A stretch of DNA of 42,301 bases, taken from NCBI RefSeq assembly GCF_900108305.1, contig NZ_FNUX01000027.1:1-42301 (forward strand). Reading direction: 5' to 3'. Under the pieces are notes generated by a model. The model searched no databases. It was not told where the DNA came from and saw only the letters and a program-made list of their open reading frames with translations. Source of the DNA: Nitrosomonas ureae (lineage in GTDB: Bacteria > Pseudomonadota > Gammaproteobacteria > Burkholderiales > Nitrosomonadaceae). Of this stretch, positions 16,670 through 26,821 are shown one piece after another (the stretch's first letter is position 1; every line of letters starts with the position of its first letter). The position numbers and the translations under genes were made by a program.

Positions 16670-17836
16670 CTAATACTCATTCAACGACCTACCCACGGTT
16701 GATTCTATGTGTTGAAAATGTTGCTTAGCATAAGCAAATAAGCTGAATCTATTTTTAATTCCCAATTTGCTAAAAATAGAAGTTAAGTGATTACGCAAGG
16801 TATGTTCACTCATGCATAATTTCGCTGCAATTTGCTTGTTTTGCTCTCCACCAGTCCCATCTGAAAATGCTCTAAGAATTGTACACTCCTTACGAGTCAG
16901 CATCGTAATCTTATTAGTACTAGTATCAGGAGAAAATTTACCTCTTATACGTGAATTATGAAGTAAAATGCGACCTGTCGTTATTCGATCAAGCCATAAT
17001 TCACCATCATGAATTTTTTCTATAGCCCTAAGCATCGTTTGCGTCGATTCTTTTCTATGAACAATACCTCGTGCACCACTTAGTACTGCACGATCAATTA
17101 CCTCTTTATCATGTGTATCGGTAAAAATTACCACTCGTGTATTCCCATTACTAGAAAAATCTGAAATATAATTTACACAATCAATATCATTCAAATATGT
17201 ATTTAGTATAATAATATCAGGTCTCTTCTTAATCGTAAGCTGTTTAGCATCAGAAATATTTGATGCTGTACCAATAACCACCATTCTTGGCTGCTTACTA
17301 TTTATTAATTTCTCCAATCCCCATAATACTATTTGTTGATCATCAACCAGCAGAACTTTAATCGGCTGTACTACAAGCTGGTTGACCATACTATTAGCAT
17401 CATCAATTCCAAAATGCCGGCAAAGACAAGACTCAAAATCAGCAGCTCTCTTCTCTGTACCATACTTATTGATACTACAACCCATCGCAGTAGCAATCAT
17501 TGTTATATGTTGCACAATTGTATCACTTGTATAGGCCGTAAAATATATGCAAAGATTCACATTGTCCGATTGTAAATTTAAATGTTGTGTTAAATCTATT
17601 CCATCACAACTCTTTAATTCCATATCCGTTAGAATAAGATCTGGCTTATCTTTATTTATTCTTACTAAAGCTTCTTGACTTGAAGTACAGATACCGATGA
17701 TATTGTATTCCCATTCTTCAGCTATATTCTTCAAAGTCTTACCAGAAACATATTTGTCAACGATCACCAACACGTTGATATCAACTTTATGTTTATGCGA
17801 AATTCTTACTAGTGCTTGCTCTGCTTTGTTGGCCAT
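16670..17836 (-). CDS. Orphan response regulator: two receiver domains plus LuxR-type DNA-binding domain
   Basis: The 388-residue cytoplasmic protein has two CheY-like receivers and a NarL/LuxR helix-turn-helix (about 313-372, LTRKECTILRAF and NKQIAAKLCMSEHTLRNHL). Receiver 1 (about 20-145) keeps the phosphoacceptor Asp71 (LILTDMEL), Thr100 and Lys124, but its acidic pair is Asp27-Lys28 instead of Asp-Asp. Receiver 2 (about 158-285) has the acidic pair Asp165-Asp166, Thr239 and Lys262, but Asn212 (codon AAT at 17203-17201) where the phosphoacceptor Asp belongs, so it should not be phosphorylated. No histidine kinase is adjacent. An AAAGG ribosome site precedes the ATG. IS remnants lie downstream and about 1 kb of AT-rich DNA upstream. 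Target genes are unknown. Confidence 0.88.
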   Translation of the reverse strand: MANKAEQALVRISHKHKVDINVLVIVDKYVSGKTLKNIAEEWEYNIIGICTSSQEALVRINKDKPDLILTDMELKSCDGIDLTQHLNLQSDNVNLCIYFTAYTSDTIVQHITMIATAMGCSINKYGTEKRAADFESCLCRHFGIDDANSMVNQLVVQPIKVLLVDDQQIVLWGLEKLINSKQPRMVVIGTASNISDAKQLTIKKRPDIIILNTYLNDIDCVNYISDFSSNGNTRVVIFTDTHDKEVIDRAVLSGARGIVHRKESTQTMLRAIEKIHDGELWLDRITTGRILLHNSRIRGKFSPDTSTNKITMLTRKECTILRAFSDGTGGEQNKQIAAKLCMSEHTLRNHLTSIFSKLGIKNRFSLFAYAKQHFQHIESTVGRSLNEY

Positions 17837-17882
17837 TATCTTTACCTTTAAACAGGTTTGCTACATATTTATTTTAACATAT

Positions 17883-17907
17883 ATCTCTTCATCTTACTGC
17901 AAGAGAT
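17883..17907. promoter_or_regulatory. Inverted repeat upstream of the response regulator (possible operator)
   Basis: ATCTCTT (17883-17889) and AAGAGAT (17901-17907) form a perfect 7-base dyad with an 11-base spacer, 47-71 bases before the regulator's start codon. LuxR/NarL-type regulators bind dyads, so this could be an autoregulatory site. A weak -10-like TAAAAT lies nearby. In DNA this AT-rich a chance dyad cannot be excluded. Confidence 0.35.
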
Positions 17908-18360
17908 AATTATTTAACCAATTGAATATAATATTAATTATATAAATATTTTTAGATGGCTATTACAATCATCAAAGTATATTTGTTTAAAATAAAGCAA
18001 CCTCTAATAAGCTTCTCTGCTTAACATTTTTATTTTAATAATGTGTAATTAATAATCTAGATACTATAATTCAATATTAAAAATAATCATTAAAAACTTC
18101 TTTCTCATTAGATACTAAATTAGCATTTCAGAATCTAATTAAAAGATAAATACGGATTTTTTTGATATAACTTTAAATATTTTAATGTCACTTGTGAAAA
18201 GTTTTACAGATACGCATGTTATCCTTTTATTGATGGATTCTTTAAGATACAAATTAATCGCCACGCTGCCCCAGCTTATAAATTCTTAATTTTCAGTCAA
18301 TTCTTAATCGATCTATCGGATTACATTCACATATTAACAAAATATACATAATTAGAATGT

Positions 18361-18388
18361 GACAAAACCCACATGACAAAACTGACAT
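18361..18388. repeat. Tandem 14-base repeat with TGACA cores
   Basis: GACAAAACCCACAT and GACAAAACTGACAT stand head to tail with two mismatches. With the preceding T, TGACA occurs three times (18360, 18374, 18383). Such direct repeats are typical of response-regulator binding sites, but they could also be part of an old IS end. Confidence 0.5.
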
Positions 18389-18439
18389 AGATGCTCATTG
18401 AATGGTTTTGAGAAAAAATCAATGCTCTTTTATTCATCT

Positions 18440-18550
18440 GCTTCGATCAGGGCTACAGCAGCAATTTCTTGTTGCGTGCACTATCAGCTTATGCGATCAA
18501 TTCTCTAGTTCAGCCTTTTCTCGACAAAGCTAATAGCTATCGCACTCCAT
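18440..18550 (+). pseudogene. Possible scrap of an IS5-type transposase
   Basis: The plus strand is open from about 18425 to 18552 and reads FICFDQGYSSNFLLRALSAY, resembling the second catalytic Asp block (ADKGYDS...) of IS5-type transposases. It then hits a stop. The reverse strand over 18505-18618 also reads openly (GFSKRGNTHRRALFDLW), so the strand is not certain. Nothing else of an element is recognisable. Confidence 0.25.
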
Positions 18551-18889
18551 AAATCAAACAAGGCTCGTCGGTGCGTATTACCTCGCTTACTGAAGCCAAG
18601 TAAAATCTGCTTACCGCACTAGGGTCTATTGACACTTTACTGATCTGATCAGTTGCATGCTAGCCGCTGCAGTTTTTATTTCGTAAGCTACACGCCACAT
18701 ATATACTTTTTTGGCACTTTGATATTGTTGGAGTAGTAAGCACCCGTTTTATCAAATAACCTCCCGCAATTCGGAACGAGAACTAATCAGCGATCGTTTC
18801 TCATGGTTCAGCTGTCTTATCCTTATCTGTGTTTTCACTTGATAATCACTTTGATTTTCACAATGAACTATTGAACACACATCTTATAG

Positions 18890-20284
18890 TTATCCATATT
18901 TTTTCCGATTTCGCCGCCTGCGATTATGTGCGCGTCTCGCTTCTGCTTCAGTTGGCGGAGCAGGTTTTTTATCAGCGTATGGATTATGACCAATTTTAAA
19001 ATCAACCCGTAATGGAGTACTCCACAGCTTAAAAGTTTCACGAAATGTATTTTCCAAATATCGTCGATAAGTTTCCGGCACATGATTCAGCATACTGCCA
19101 TGTACAATAATCAATGGTGGATTAGATCCACCTTGGTGCGCATAACGCATTTTGGGACGCGACATGCCACCACGTGGCGGCGGGTGTTTCTCAACCGCAG
19201 CAATCAAAGCACGCGTCAACTTTGGAGTCGACAAATCGGCCATAGCTGCTGCATATGCTATATCTATCGAAGGCAGCAAATTTTTTATCCCGATACCATG
19301 CAGTGCAGAGATATAATGCAATTGTGCAAAACTCAGAAAAGCTAATTTGCGATTCAAGTCACTTTTGATAGTAGCGCGCTGGTATTCATCCAAGTTATCC
19401 CATTTGTTGACTGCGATGACCAACGCACGCCCCGTTTCCAGTATGAATCCGGCAATATGAGCATCTTGATCAGAAATCTCATTTCTAGCATCTAATATCA
19501 ACACAACAACATTGGCATCTTCAATAGCCTGCAATGTCTTGATAGCTGAGAATTTTTCTATGGTCTCATGCACTTGACCACGACGCCGCAACCCGGCTGT
19601 ATCAATCAGCGTATACTGTTTGTCTTTATGCGTAAAATCGACGTAGATACTATCCCGCGTCGTGCCAGGCTGATCAAAAGCAATGACCCGTTCTTCTCCT
19701 AGCAGTGTATTGATAAGTGTGGATTTTCCAACATTGGGACGACCAACAATGGCAATTTTAGGATGCTTGCTTGAGAATTCCTCTATAACTTCTGGGAAAT
19801 CAGCTAATGCCAAGTCTGCCAACTCATGGATGTTATCACCATGCATCGCTGATACCGCACAGGGATCACCCAGGCCTAGCTCAAAAAACTCTGCCGTGAC
19901 AACAGCAGCCGCCATGCCTTCTGTTTTATTTACGACCAGTAGGATTTTCTGCCCAGATTTGCGCAGTTGCTCAGCAATAATTTTGTCATGTGCAGTTAAA
20001 CCCTGACGACCATCAACAATAAATAATACCTTATCTGCTTCATCAATTGCCTGAATCGTCTGCTTTGCCATGGCATGCAAAATACCCTCTTTAATTACAG
20101 GCTCAAAACCGCCGGTATCCATGACCAAGTAAGGTTTTTCCCCTACTCTACCTGTGCCATAATGTCGGTCTCGCGTCAAGCCTGGGATATCAGCAACGAT
20201 AGCATCACGAGTACGAGTCAACCGGTTAAACAAAGTAGATTTACCGACATTAGGGCGGCCAACCAAAACAAGTGTAGGTTTCAT
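18890..20284 (-). CDS. der: Ribosome biogenesis GTPase Der (EngA)
   Basis: Der is an essential cytoplasmic GTPase needed for 50S ribosomal subunit assembly. The 464-residue protein has the family's unique two GTPase domains, each with GRPNVGKST (residues 8-16 and about 182-190). G3 motifs DTGGF and DTAGL and G4 motifs NKTEG and NKWD are also present. A KH-like domain ([21 protein letters not shown]) and a basic tail follow. G4 of domain 1 as NKTE rather than NKxD is common for Der. It is the last gene of the block from ndk, 85 bp after bamB. Confidence 0.97.
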   Translation of the reverse strand: MKPTLVLVGRPNVGKSTLFNRLTRTRDAIVADIPGLTRDRHYGTGRVGEKPYLVMDTGGFEPVIKEGILHAMAKQTIQAIDEADKVLFIVDGRQGLTAHDKIIAEQLRKSGQKILLVVNKTEGMAAAVVTAEFFELGLGDPCAVSAMHGDNIHELADLALADFPEVIEEFSSKHPKIAIVGRPNVGKSTLINTLLGEERVIAFDQPGTTRDSIYVDFTHKDKQYTLIDTAGLRRRGQVHETIEKFSAIKTLQAIEDANVVVLILDARNEISDQDAHIAGFILETGRALVIAVNKWDNLDEYQRATIKSDLNRKLAFLSFAQLHYISALHGIGIKNLLPSIDIAYAAAMADLSTPKLTRALIAAVEKHPPPRGGMSRPKMRYAHQGGSNPPLIIVHGSMLNHVPETYRRYLENTFRETFKLWSTPLRVDFKIGHNPYADKKPAPPTEAEARRAHNRRRRNRKKYG

Positions 20285-20369
20285 GAATATTTACAGCTTT
20301 TTTCAGGACAGTAGCATTAATAAAGATATCGCTGAATCTTTAAGATTCTAGACGAATTTAGAAGAACAA

Positions 20370-21626
20370 CTAAAATTGTGTACTATAAGCGTACACCCCA
20401 CCCTTCGCTGTTTGAACTACAAACCCATCAGGCAATGGAGAAGCAGGATTTTGAATCATGCTACCATCGGTAGCTGAGCGGGCGATTAAAACTCCATCAT
20501 AGTTTCGTAGCAAATTAACATTTCCTTGATCATCTCCGACAACTATATACTGTCCTTTGATAATAGGCTTCGTTAATTTCTTACTACCAAGTCTGCTCTG
20601 CTTCCATACACTGGCTCCACTGAGCAAATCATATGCAGAGACAACACCCTTATCTTCAGTTACATAAACATAATCATTATCCATTACCAAGCCTGCACTG
20701 CTGGAAGACTCACGAGTCCATATTTGGGTGCCGTCATTGATGGCAAAACATGCAACACGTCCTTGATATGCAACCGCGCAAACTAACCTATCGTTAACCA
20801 CAGGCACACTGGTAATGTCTGTCATACGCTCTAGCTCCGTAACGCCTCGTGGGTGGGAAACGGCAACTTCCCATCCAATATTGCCATTAAACAAGCTCAT
20901 TGCCACCATTTTTCCACCAGGAAAACCCGCAAATACAGCGCCATGCGCAAGTGTTATTCCTGCAGTGCTTCGCACTGTCAGTGGAGGAGTTGCGCCTTGA
21001 TGAATCCATTTCCGTTTTCCATCAATGGCATCTAATCCAAATATTCTGCCATCAACGGTTCGCACAACCACAATATTATTTTGCGCTTGAGGTGGGCTTA
21101 AGATTTCGCTGGTGACTGATGCTTGCCATAGCATATGGCCAGATTCGTTATAAGCGAGCACTTCTCCTTTAAAAGTCCCGACCAGAATAAGCCCTTCTCC
21201 GACACCTACGCCAGCGGAAAACCTATGCTTAGTTTTGACTTGCCATAATTGCTTACCAGTTGCCGCTTCATATTTGGTAAGTTTTCCAGCCTCATCAGCT
21301 GAATATACTACATCATTTTCATAGACGACATAGAATGAGGCAATTTCATTTTCACTGACTTTATTTTTCCATTTTAATGGAATCCGATCAACGGACTTTA
21401 AAGCATCGAGCTCTTCCTTTTCATAAACGATGACTTCGTCTGTGACAAACATATCTGATAGTTGCGTACTCATTGCTTCAACAATACGCATATCAAATGG
21501 ATTCATCGTACTACCACAACCTGGCAGCAATAAAAAAGACACTATCCAAAACGTAAATAATCGCCTAGTCCTAGTAAAATTCGATTCAACAATTATTAAA
21601 TGTTTATTCAGAATTGCCCAGTCCAT
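20370..21626 (-). CDS. bamB: Outer-membrane assembly lipoprotein BamB
   Basis: BamB is a beta-propeller lipoprotein of the BAM complex that inserts outer-membrane proteins. The 418-residue product has a signal with lipobox LLPGC (Cys37), then repeated PQQ-like blades (for example GKQLWQVKTKHRFSAGVGVG and FGLDAIDGKRKWIHQG). The ATG at 21626 overlaps the yfgM end by 23 bases and has only a weak ribosome site. The n-region is long, but no better ATG lies before the lipobox. Its position after yfgM and before der is conserved across proteobacteria. Confidence 0.93.
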   Translation of the reverse strand: MDWAILNKHLIIVESNFTRTRRLFTFWIVSFLLLPGCGSTMNPFDMRIVEAMSTQLSDMFVTDEVIVYEKEELDALKSVDRIPLKWKNKVSENEIASFYVVYENDVVYSADEAGKLTKYEAATGKQLWQVKTKHRFSAGVGVGEGLILVGTFKGEVLAYNESGHMLWQASVTSEILSPPQAQNNIVVVRTVDGRIFGLDAIDGKRKWIHQGATPPLTVRSTAGITLAHGAVFAGFPGGKMVAMSLFNGNIGWEVAVSHPRGVTELERMTDITSVPVVNDRLVCAVAYQGRVACFAINDGTQIWTRESSSSAGLVMDNDYVYVTEDKGVVSAYDLLSGASVWKQSRLGSKKLTKPIIKGQYIVVGDDQGNVNLLRNYDGVLIARSATDGSMIQNPASPLPDGFVVQTAKGGVYAYSTQF

Positions 21627-22242
21627 CCAATTTCATTTGTACAATATTATAGTAATTATTGCTCTTATCAAGCGCATTTATAGCTTCCTGATAGCTTAAA
21701 CGCGCCTCAGAAATTCTCTGTGTAGCTACCTGAATATCTCCCTTACGATCCAAATATAATCCAGCAAAAGCTTCGCTATATCCAGCATCTAGAAGTCTTA
21801 GTGCTTCATCATATTTTCCTTCATCAAGTAAAATCCCGGAAATTCTCAATCGCACCAAATCACGCATCTCGATTTCTTTTGCATGATCAAGAATCCATTG
21901 TAAGTTTTGTATTGCACGTTTATTATTCCCTGCATGAACATCGGCTTGTGCCGCAATCAATGCAGCACGTGGCGCATAGCCACTGGATGAATAACCTTGC
22001 ATAAGCAACTGGGCCGTATCATTAATTTTCTCTGAATCATTGCCTGCTTGCACCTGCTTTAACAAAACGTATAAATCCGCCGCCTGCTGTGCTTGCCGTT
22101 GTTGATAATACTCCCAGGCCTTTATAGCTCCCGCGGTTGCTAACATTACTGTCAGAATAATGACAATTGCAGCACCATACTTGTCCCACCAGCCTTTAAG
22201 TCCATCAACCCTTTCCTGATCTTCATGATTATAAGTTACCAT
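21604..22242 (-). CDS. yfgM: YfgM-like membrane-anchored TPR protein
   Basis: The 212-residue protein has a short cytoplasmic N-terminus, one membrane helix (AAIVIILTVMLATAGAIKAW, about 24-43) and a periplasmic TPR domain with ARAALIAAQADVHAG-like helices. YfgM associates with the SecYEG translocon and PpiD in E. coli and helps outer-membrane protein biogenesis; PpiD is encoded elsewhere in this window. An AGGGAA ribosome site precedes the ATG. Location between hisS and bamB is the conserved one. The C-terminus overlaps the bamB start. Confidence 0.9.
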   Translation of the reverse strand: MVTYNHEDQERVDGLKGWWDKYGAAIVIILTVMLATAGAIKAWEYYQQRQAQQAADLYVLLKQVQAGNDSEKINDTAQLLMQGYSSSGYAPRAALIAAQADVHAGNNKRAIQNLQWILDHAKEIEMRDLVRLRISGILLDEGKYDEALRLLDAGYSEAFAGLYLDRKGDIQVATQRISEARLSYQEAINALDKSNNYYNIVQMKLDGLGNSE

Positions 22243-22272
22243 GGCATTTCCCTGGTTAATTCTGAGTTATCG

Positions 22273-23547
22273 TTAATACAAATCTTTTTTATTAATTATT
22301 TCAGTAACACTGCTTAATTTCAGACTTACTTGTTCAATCAGCTCACGCAATGGCTTAATAGTTACTTCTTGCGCCTCGAATTCATCATTCCCGATAATCA
22401 ATGCGTAAACAGCACCAGATGAATCAGCCTTTTTCATCTGAGATTTAAAGCCGCCGCCGCCGCAGTGCAAAATAACGTCGAATCCCTCATCACGAAGAAA
22501 TTCTGCGCATTTCCAAGCATAATCCATAACCTGCTCATCACCTTGATAAACAATATAAATATCAGGAACTGACTGCTGAATCTTTTTTCCACATTCTTGC
22601 ATCAATGACAACAACCGTTCTACTCCCATAGCAAAACCGCAAGCCGGAGTGGATTTCCCGCCCACCTGCTCTACTAAGCCATCATAGCGCCCACCAGCAC
22701 AAACAGTCCCTTGCGCACCTAATTTATCGGTAACCCATTCAAATACAGTGCGATTATAATAATCCAATCCCCTTACCAAACGTAAGTTGATATCATAATT
22801 AATACCTTGCTCACGTAATATTCTTTGCAAGGATTCAAAATGGCTACATGATTCAGAATCCAGATCATCAATCAACTTTGGTGCATTCTCAATAATTTGC
22901 TGCATTCCTGGATTTTTACTGTCAAGTATGCGCAAGGGATTGGTATACAGACGTCGCAATGAATCTTCATCCAAATTGTCGCGATGCCGCTCAAAGTATT
23001 TAAGTAGTCGCGAACGATATAATGCGCGTGATTCAGTATTTCCCAAGGTACTTATTTCCAGACGCAAATCCGAGATTCCCAATAATTCCCATAATCGAAC
23101 ACACATCACTATTAGTTCTGCATCGATATCAGGACCAGCATAACCCAATGCCTCCACGCCAACCTGATGAAATTGACGATAACGCCCTTTTTGCGGGCGC
23201 TCATGCCGGAACATCGGCCCCGCATAATACAATCTTTGTGGTCCAGCATATAAAAGATTATGCTCAATAACTGCGCGCGCGCATGATGCAGTGCCTTCAG
23301 GCCTCAGCGTCAAGCTATCACCATTGAGATGGTCGATGAAAGTATACATCTCTTTCTCAACAATATCAGTTACTTCACCAATAGAACGGATAAACAAATC
23401 GGTTTGCTCGACAATCGGGGTACGAATATTCCGATACCCATAAGCAGTAAGCCACTGACGCACCGTTTGTTCAAAATATTCCCAGAGATAAGATTCATCC
23501 GGGAGGATATCATTCATTCCGCGAATTGCTTTAACACCACTAGCCAT
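22273..23547 (-). CDS. hisS: Histidyl-tRNA synthetase
   Basis: HisS charges tRNA-His with histidine in the cytoplasm. The 424-residue class II synthetase shows motif 2 ([20 protein letters not shown], about 110-129), the histidine-binding blocks [12 protein letters not shown] and GGRYDGL, and motif 3 ([11 protein letters not shown]). An anticodon-binding C-domain follows. Length is normal. Its ATG overlaps the ispG stop by one base (TGATG), so the two are translationally coupled, an order conserved in many proteobacteria. Confidence 0.97.
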   Translation of the reverse strand: MASGVKAIRGMNDILPDESYLWEYFEQTVRQWLTAYGYRNIRTPIVEQTDLFIRSIGEVTDIVEKEMYTFIDHLNGDSLTLRPEGTASCARAVIEHNLLYAGPQRLYYAGPMFRHERPQKGRYRQFHQVGVEALGYAGPDIDAELIVMCVRLWELLGISDLRLEISTLGNTESRALYRSRLLKYFERHRDNLDEDSLRRLYTNPLRILDSKNPGMQQIIENAPKLIDDLDSESCSHFESLQRILREQGINYDINLRLVRGLDYYNRTVFEWVTDKLGAQGTVCAGGRYDGLVEQVGGKSTPACGFAMGVERLLSLMQECGKKIQQSVPDIYIVYQGDEQVMDYAWKCAEFLRDEGFDVILHCGGGGFKSQMKKADSSGAVYALIIGNDEFEAQEVTIKPLRELIEQVSLKLSSVTEIINKKDLY

Positions 23548-24785
23548 CAGACTACTTTTCTCGGGTACTTCTCACTTACATATTGATCAACAATTGCACG
23601 AAATTCATTGGCAATATTATCGCCTTTTAGCGTTACGGTTTTTTGTCCGTCGACGAACACAGGTGCCACAGGGGTTTCACCGGAACCTGGCAAACTAATT
23701 CCGATATTAGCATGCTTGCTTTCTCCCGGACCATTTACCACGCACCCCATCACAGCTAGTGTCATATTTTCGACACCATCATATTGTTTGCGCCAAACCA
23801 CCATCTCATCACGCACATAAGCCTGGATACTTTCAGCCAATTCCTGGAAATAGGTACTGGTTGTACGCCCGCACCCTGGGCAGGCAGCGACTAGCGGAAC
23901 AAATGCGCGCAACCCCATTGTCTGCAGAATTTCCTGAGCCACAATCACCTCGCGCGAGCGTGTCCCCCCTGGCTCTGGAGTTAATGAAATCCGAATAGTG
24001 TCACCAATTCCTTCCTGTAAAAGGATAGCCAATGCCGCTGTAGACGCCACAATCCCTTTAGAGCCCATACCCGCCTCTGTCAATCCCAAATGTAACGCAT
24101 AATCGCAACGTGCAGCCAAATCGCGATATACTTTAATCAAATCTTGCACACCGCTTACTTTGCAGGATAATACAATCTTATTGCGATTAAGTCCGATTTC
24201 TTCTGCTTTTGCTGCGCTTTCCAATGCCGATGTAATTAATGCCTCCCGCATTACATACTTAGCGTCTTGCGGATCACTTGAAGTGGCATTTTCATCCATA
24301 ATACGCGCCAGCATTTCTGGATCAAGGCTCCCCCAATTAACGCCAATACGCACAGGTTTATCGTATTTACAAGCTGTTTCAATCAAGGTAGTAAATTGCT
24401 CGTCACGTTTCTTACCATGACCAACATTTCCCGGATTAATGCGAAATTTTGCTAAAGCTTTAGCACATTCGGGGTAACTGGTGAGCAATTTATGCCCATT
24501 GAAATGAAAATCTCCAATCAAGGGCACATGGCACCCCATTTCATCGAGACGCGCACGAATTGCCGCTACCGCTTTTGCGGCCTCCATTGAATTGACAGTG
24601 ATTCGAACCAACTCAGACCCAGCACGCGCTAACTGTGCAACCTGTTCTGCAGTAGCGGCTTCATCAACCGTATCAGTATTAGTCATTGATTGCACCACGA
24701 CCGGCGCACCACCACCCAACATTACAGAACCAATCTGAACACCCACACTAGATCGGCGATTTATCGAGAAACTATTTTCAGGCAT
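23547..24785 (-). CDS. ispG: 4-hydroxy-3-methylbut-2-en-1-yl diphosphate synthase IspG
   Basis: IspG (GcpE) converts MEcPP to HMBPP, the penultimate step of the MEP isoprenoid pathway, using a 4Fe-4S cluster. The 412-residue protein has the TIM-barrel region with [11 protein letters not shown] and FHFNGHKLL. The cluster ligands lie in CPGCGRTTS and CVVNGPGE (about residues 296-360). Length fits the bacterial short form. It lies between rodZ (36 bp upstream) and hisS (1-base overlap). Confidence 0.97.
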   Translation of the reverse strand: MPENSFSINRRSSVGVQIGSVMLGGGAPVVVQSMTNTDTVDEAATAEQVAQLARAGSELVRITVNSMEAAKAVAAIRARLDEMGCHVPLIGDFHFNGHKLLTSYPECAKALAKFRINPGNVGHGKKRDEQFTTLIETACKYDKPVRIGVNWGSLDPEMLARIMDENATSSDPQDAKYVMREALITSALESAAKAEEIGLNRNKIVLSCKVSGVQDLIKVYRDLAARCDYALHLGLTEAGMGSKGIVASTAALAILLQEGIGDTIRISLTPEPGGTRSREVIVAQEILQTMGLRAFVPLVAACPGCGRTTSTYFQELAESIQAYVRDEMVVWRKQYDGVENMTLAVMGCVVNGPGESKHANIGISLPGSGETPVAPVFVDGQKTVTLKGDNIANEFRAIVDQYVSEKYPRKVV

Positions 24786-24821
24786 AATTAATTGTATAAA
24801 GTCTAGAGATTGCAGATACGC

Positions 24822-26045
24822 CTACTCAAGTGTAAAGCGCGCGGTCCCATCCCGCTTTTTATAAGAAGAAATATTAATTTCTTTGTCATTATAGGTGAGA
24901 TTAACACCCGATGCATTGCCTATGACAATCGATAATGGTCTTTTACCTACGACAATTTGCTCGCTACCACCTTTCATAAGTTGCTCAAACAAAGCAACAC
25001 CCTTAGCATCTACCACCTTCACCCATGAATCCGCAGTAAATTTAAAATATAAATTACCCGAATCACTGGATTTTGCGTTCTGCAAATCAGCAGATTGAGC
25101 AATAATATTTTCTTCAGCCGGAATGATCTCAGTTTTTGCATCTAGTTCTGCTACTGCATTTCCCTGATCATTAACTGTGCTAGGAGCCACTGATGCAATT
25201 ACTGGCGAGTTAGCTGTGCTATCTACAGCTGTCGGGATTGGTAATCGAATCTCCATGGAAGTAGTGTCAGATTCTGATTGTGCGGCGCTACCCACCGGAC
25301 TGATATTAGAATCTTTGTTCCATCCATTATTCTCAAAAATAAAATATATACCTAAAACCATAACAGCTAAAATTACGGCGATCACCAATGGGTTGTTACC
25401 AGAGTTCTCACGACTTGAAGAAAACGATAATTGTTTATTTCTAAATGGAGTGCGCTCATAGGTTGATATTATTCGAGTTGACTCTGGAAGTAATTGTAAT
25501 AATTGCATGGGGTCTAGTTGTACAAGATTGGCATAATTACGAATAAACCCGCGCAAAAATGTTTTTCCAGGCAGCTTCTCAAAGTCCTCGTTCTCGATTG
25601 CCTCAATCTGCTGTATTGAAAGACGCAACTGCCTTGATACATCCTCAATACTCATATTTCTCCTAACTCTTGCTCTATGCAGCAAATGCCCAACACTTTG
25701 CACAATACCCATAGAATCAATATCATTTAATTCATTTTGGGCTTTTATATGTTCAAGACTGCTCACAACCTCATCCTGGCCATTACTTACTTCAATATGT
25801 TCATGGTGATGAACGTTTAAATTTGAAGCAATTGAATCGAGATTGTTATGCTGCTCCCCAACAACTGATTCGATACCTCTCATTTCTGCATTTTGCATAT
25901 TTTCGTGTATCGCTTCATGCGACTTTGAAGTACCGTATCCAGGTGGGTTATTCTCGGTTGTTATACTAGAATCAGATGTGAGAGAATCAATATTCTCAGC
26001 GTATTGATTTACATTTTTGTTCATTTCATCATTAACATTCGTCAT
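24822..26045 (-). CDS. rodZ: Cell-shape protein RodZ-like, HTH and DUF4115 domains
   Basis: RodZ links MreB filaments to the inner membrane and supports rod shape. The 407-residue protein has an unusually long polar N-terminal leader (about 115 residues, rich in Asn, Glu and Ser). The Cro-like helix-turn-helix (RRNMSIEDVSRQLRLSIQQI, about 133-152) follows, with FLRGFIRNYANLVQLDP. A membrane helix (PLVIAVILAVMVLGIYFIF) and a periplasmic DUF4115 domain with DSWVKVVDAKG complete it. An alternative start nearer the HTH is possible but no better ribosome site was seen. Its ATG overlaps the pilF stop by 4 bases. Confidence 0.9.
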   Translation of the reverse strand: MTNVNDEMNKNVNQYAENIDSLTSDSSITTENNPPGYGTSKSHEAIHENMQNAEMRGIESVVGEQHNNLDSIASNLNVHHHEHIEVSNGQDEVVSSLEHIKAQNELNDIDSMGIVQSVGHLLHRARVRRNMSIEDVSRQLRLSIQQIEAIENEDFEKLPGKTFLRGFIRNYANLVQLDPMQLLQLLPESTRIISTYERTPFRNKQLSFSSSRENSGNNPLVIAVILAVMVLGIYFIFENNGWNKDSNISPVGSAAQSESDTTSMEIRLPIPTAVDSTANSPVIASVAPSTVNDQGNAVAELDAKTEIIPAEENIIAQSADLQNAKSSDSGNLYFKFTADSWVKVVDAKGVALFEQLMKGGSEQIVVGKRPLSIVIGNASGVNLTYNDKEINISSYKKRDGTARFTLE

Positions 26046-26821
26046 CTGATCTTTCCTTCTCGAATCGCCACGGCTTCTTTGGATTCAGGAAAATGCTTTT
26101 GCAGCTGATAGATATAACTATCAACTGCCAATTGATTATCCAAGGCTCGCTCAATTTTTATTCCCAACAATAAACTTTCAGCTGTAGGTACATAATTTTG
26201 CAGAAACTGAGAAAGCTTAGATTTTGCCTCTGTTAAATTTCCGCGTTCAAAATCAATATCAATCAACCCAATAATTGCAGGTGAATAATTGGGCTGGATT
26301 GATAATGCATTCTGAAAAAATAACTGCGCTTCAGTAAATTTTTGACGTTTAGTTTCACAGATCCCTGCATTAGTGTAAGACATTTCGGGTGTTGAATGGA
26401 GGGGATCTCTAGCAGCTACCATAAAGTGATTAATGGCATCATCCATGCGTTGCGAAAAACGCTGACATAAAAACCATCCATAATTATTATTAATTTCTGG
26501 ATTTCTTGGCGCCATTCGAATAGCTCGCTCAAAATTTTCTAGCGCCTTACTGTTTTCATTCAAGGTCATATTTATAAGTCCCAACACACTGTATGCGGGC
26601 GCATAATTCGATTGCACCTTCAATGCCTCATTAACCTCTTCAATTGCAACATCTAATTGCCCCCGGTAAAAATATTCAGCCGCCAACTCTGTATGAATTT
26701 TTGCACTTTGTAATGCACGATCTCCCTTATCCTGAATTGGCATCCCGGTTTCTGCGTTGTGCTGCACACAGCTACCCAACCCTATGAGAAATAGAAATAA
26801 TAAGAGCGAATATAATTTCAC
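26042..26821 (-). CDS. pilF: Type IV pilus biogenesis lipoprotein PilF/PilW (TPR)
   Basis: PilF is the outer-membrane pilotin that places the PilQ secretin for type IV pili. The 259-residue protein has a lipoprotein signal with lipobox LGSC (Cys18). About six TPR repeats follow, with blocks such as [18 protein letters not shown] and [18 protein letters not shown]. Length and position between rlmN and rodZ match the family. The start is a GTG at 26821 overlapping the rlmN stop as GTGA. No other pilus gene is in the window. Confidence 0.92.
   Translation of the reverse strand: MKLYSLLLFLFLIGLGSCVQHNAETGMPIQDKGDRALQSAKIHTELAAEYFYRGQLDVAIEEVNEALKVQSNYAPAYSVLGLINMTLNENSKALENFERAIRMAPRNPEINNNYGWFLCQRFSQRMDDAINHFMVAARDPLHSTPEMSYTNAGICETKRQKFTEAQLFFQNALSIQPNYSPAIIGLIDIDFERGNLTEAKSKLSQFLQNYVPTAESLLLGIKIERALDNQLAVDSYIYQLQKHFPESKEAVAIREGKIR

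Larger units (their letters stand above)
17837..18889. other. About 1 kb of AT-rich DNA without a convincing gene
   Basis: Between the response regulator and der no reading frame with protein-like composition is seen. The part 17850-18350 is extremely AT-rich. It contains an inverted repeat (17883-17907), the 10-base AATTCTTAAT twice (18281 and 18299), a tandem 14-base repeat (18361-18388) and a possible transposase scrap (18440-18550). It resembles degraded or horizontally acquired DNA. Confidence 0.6.
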
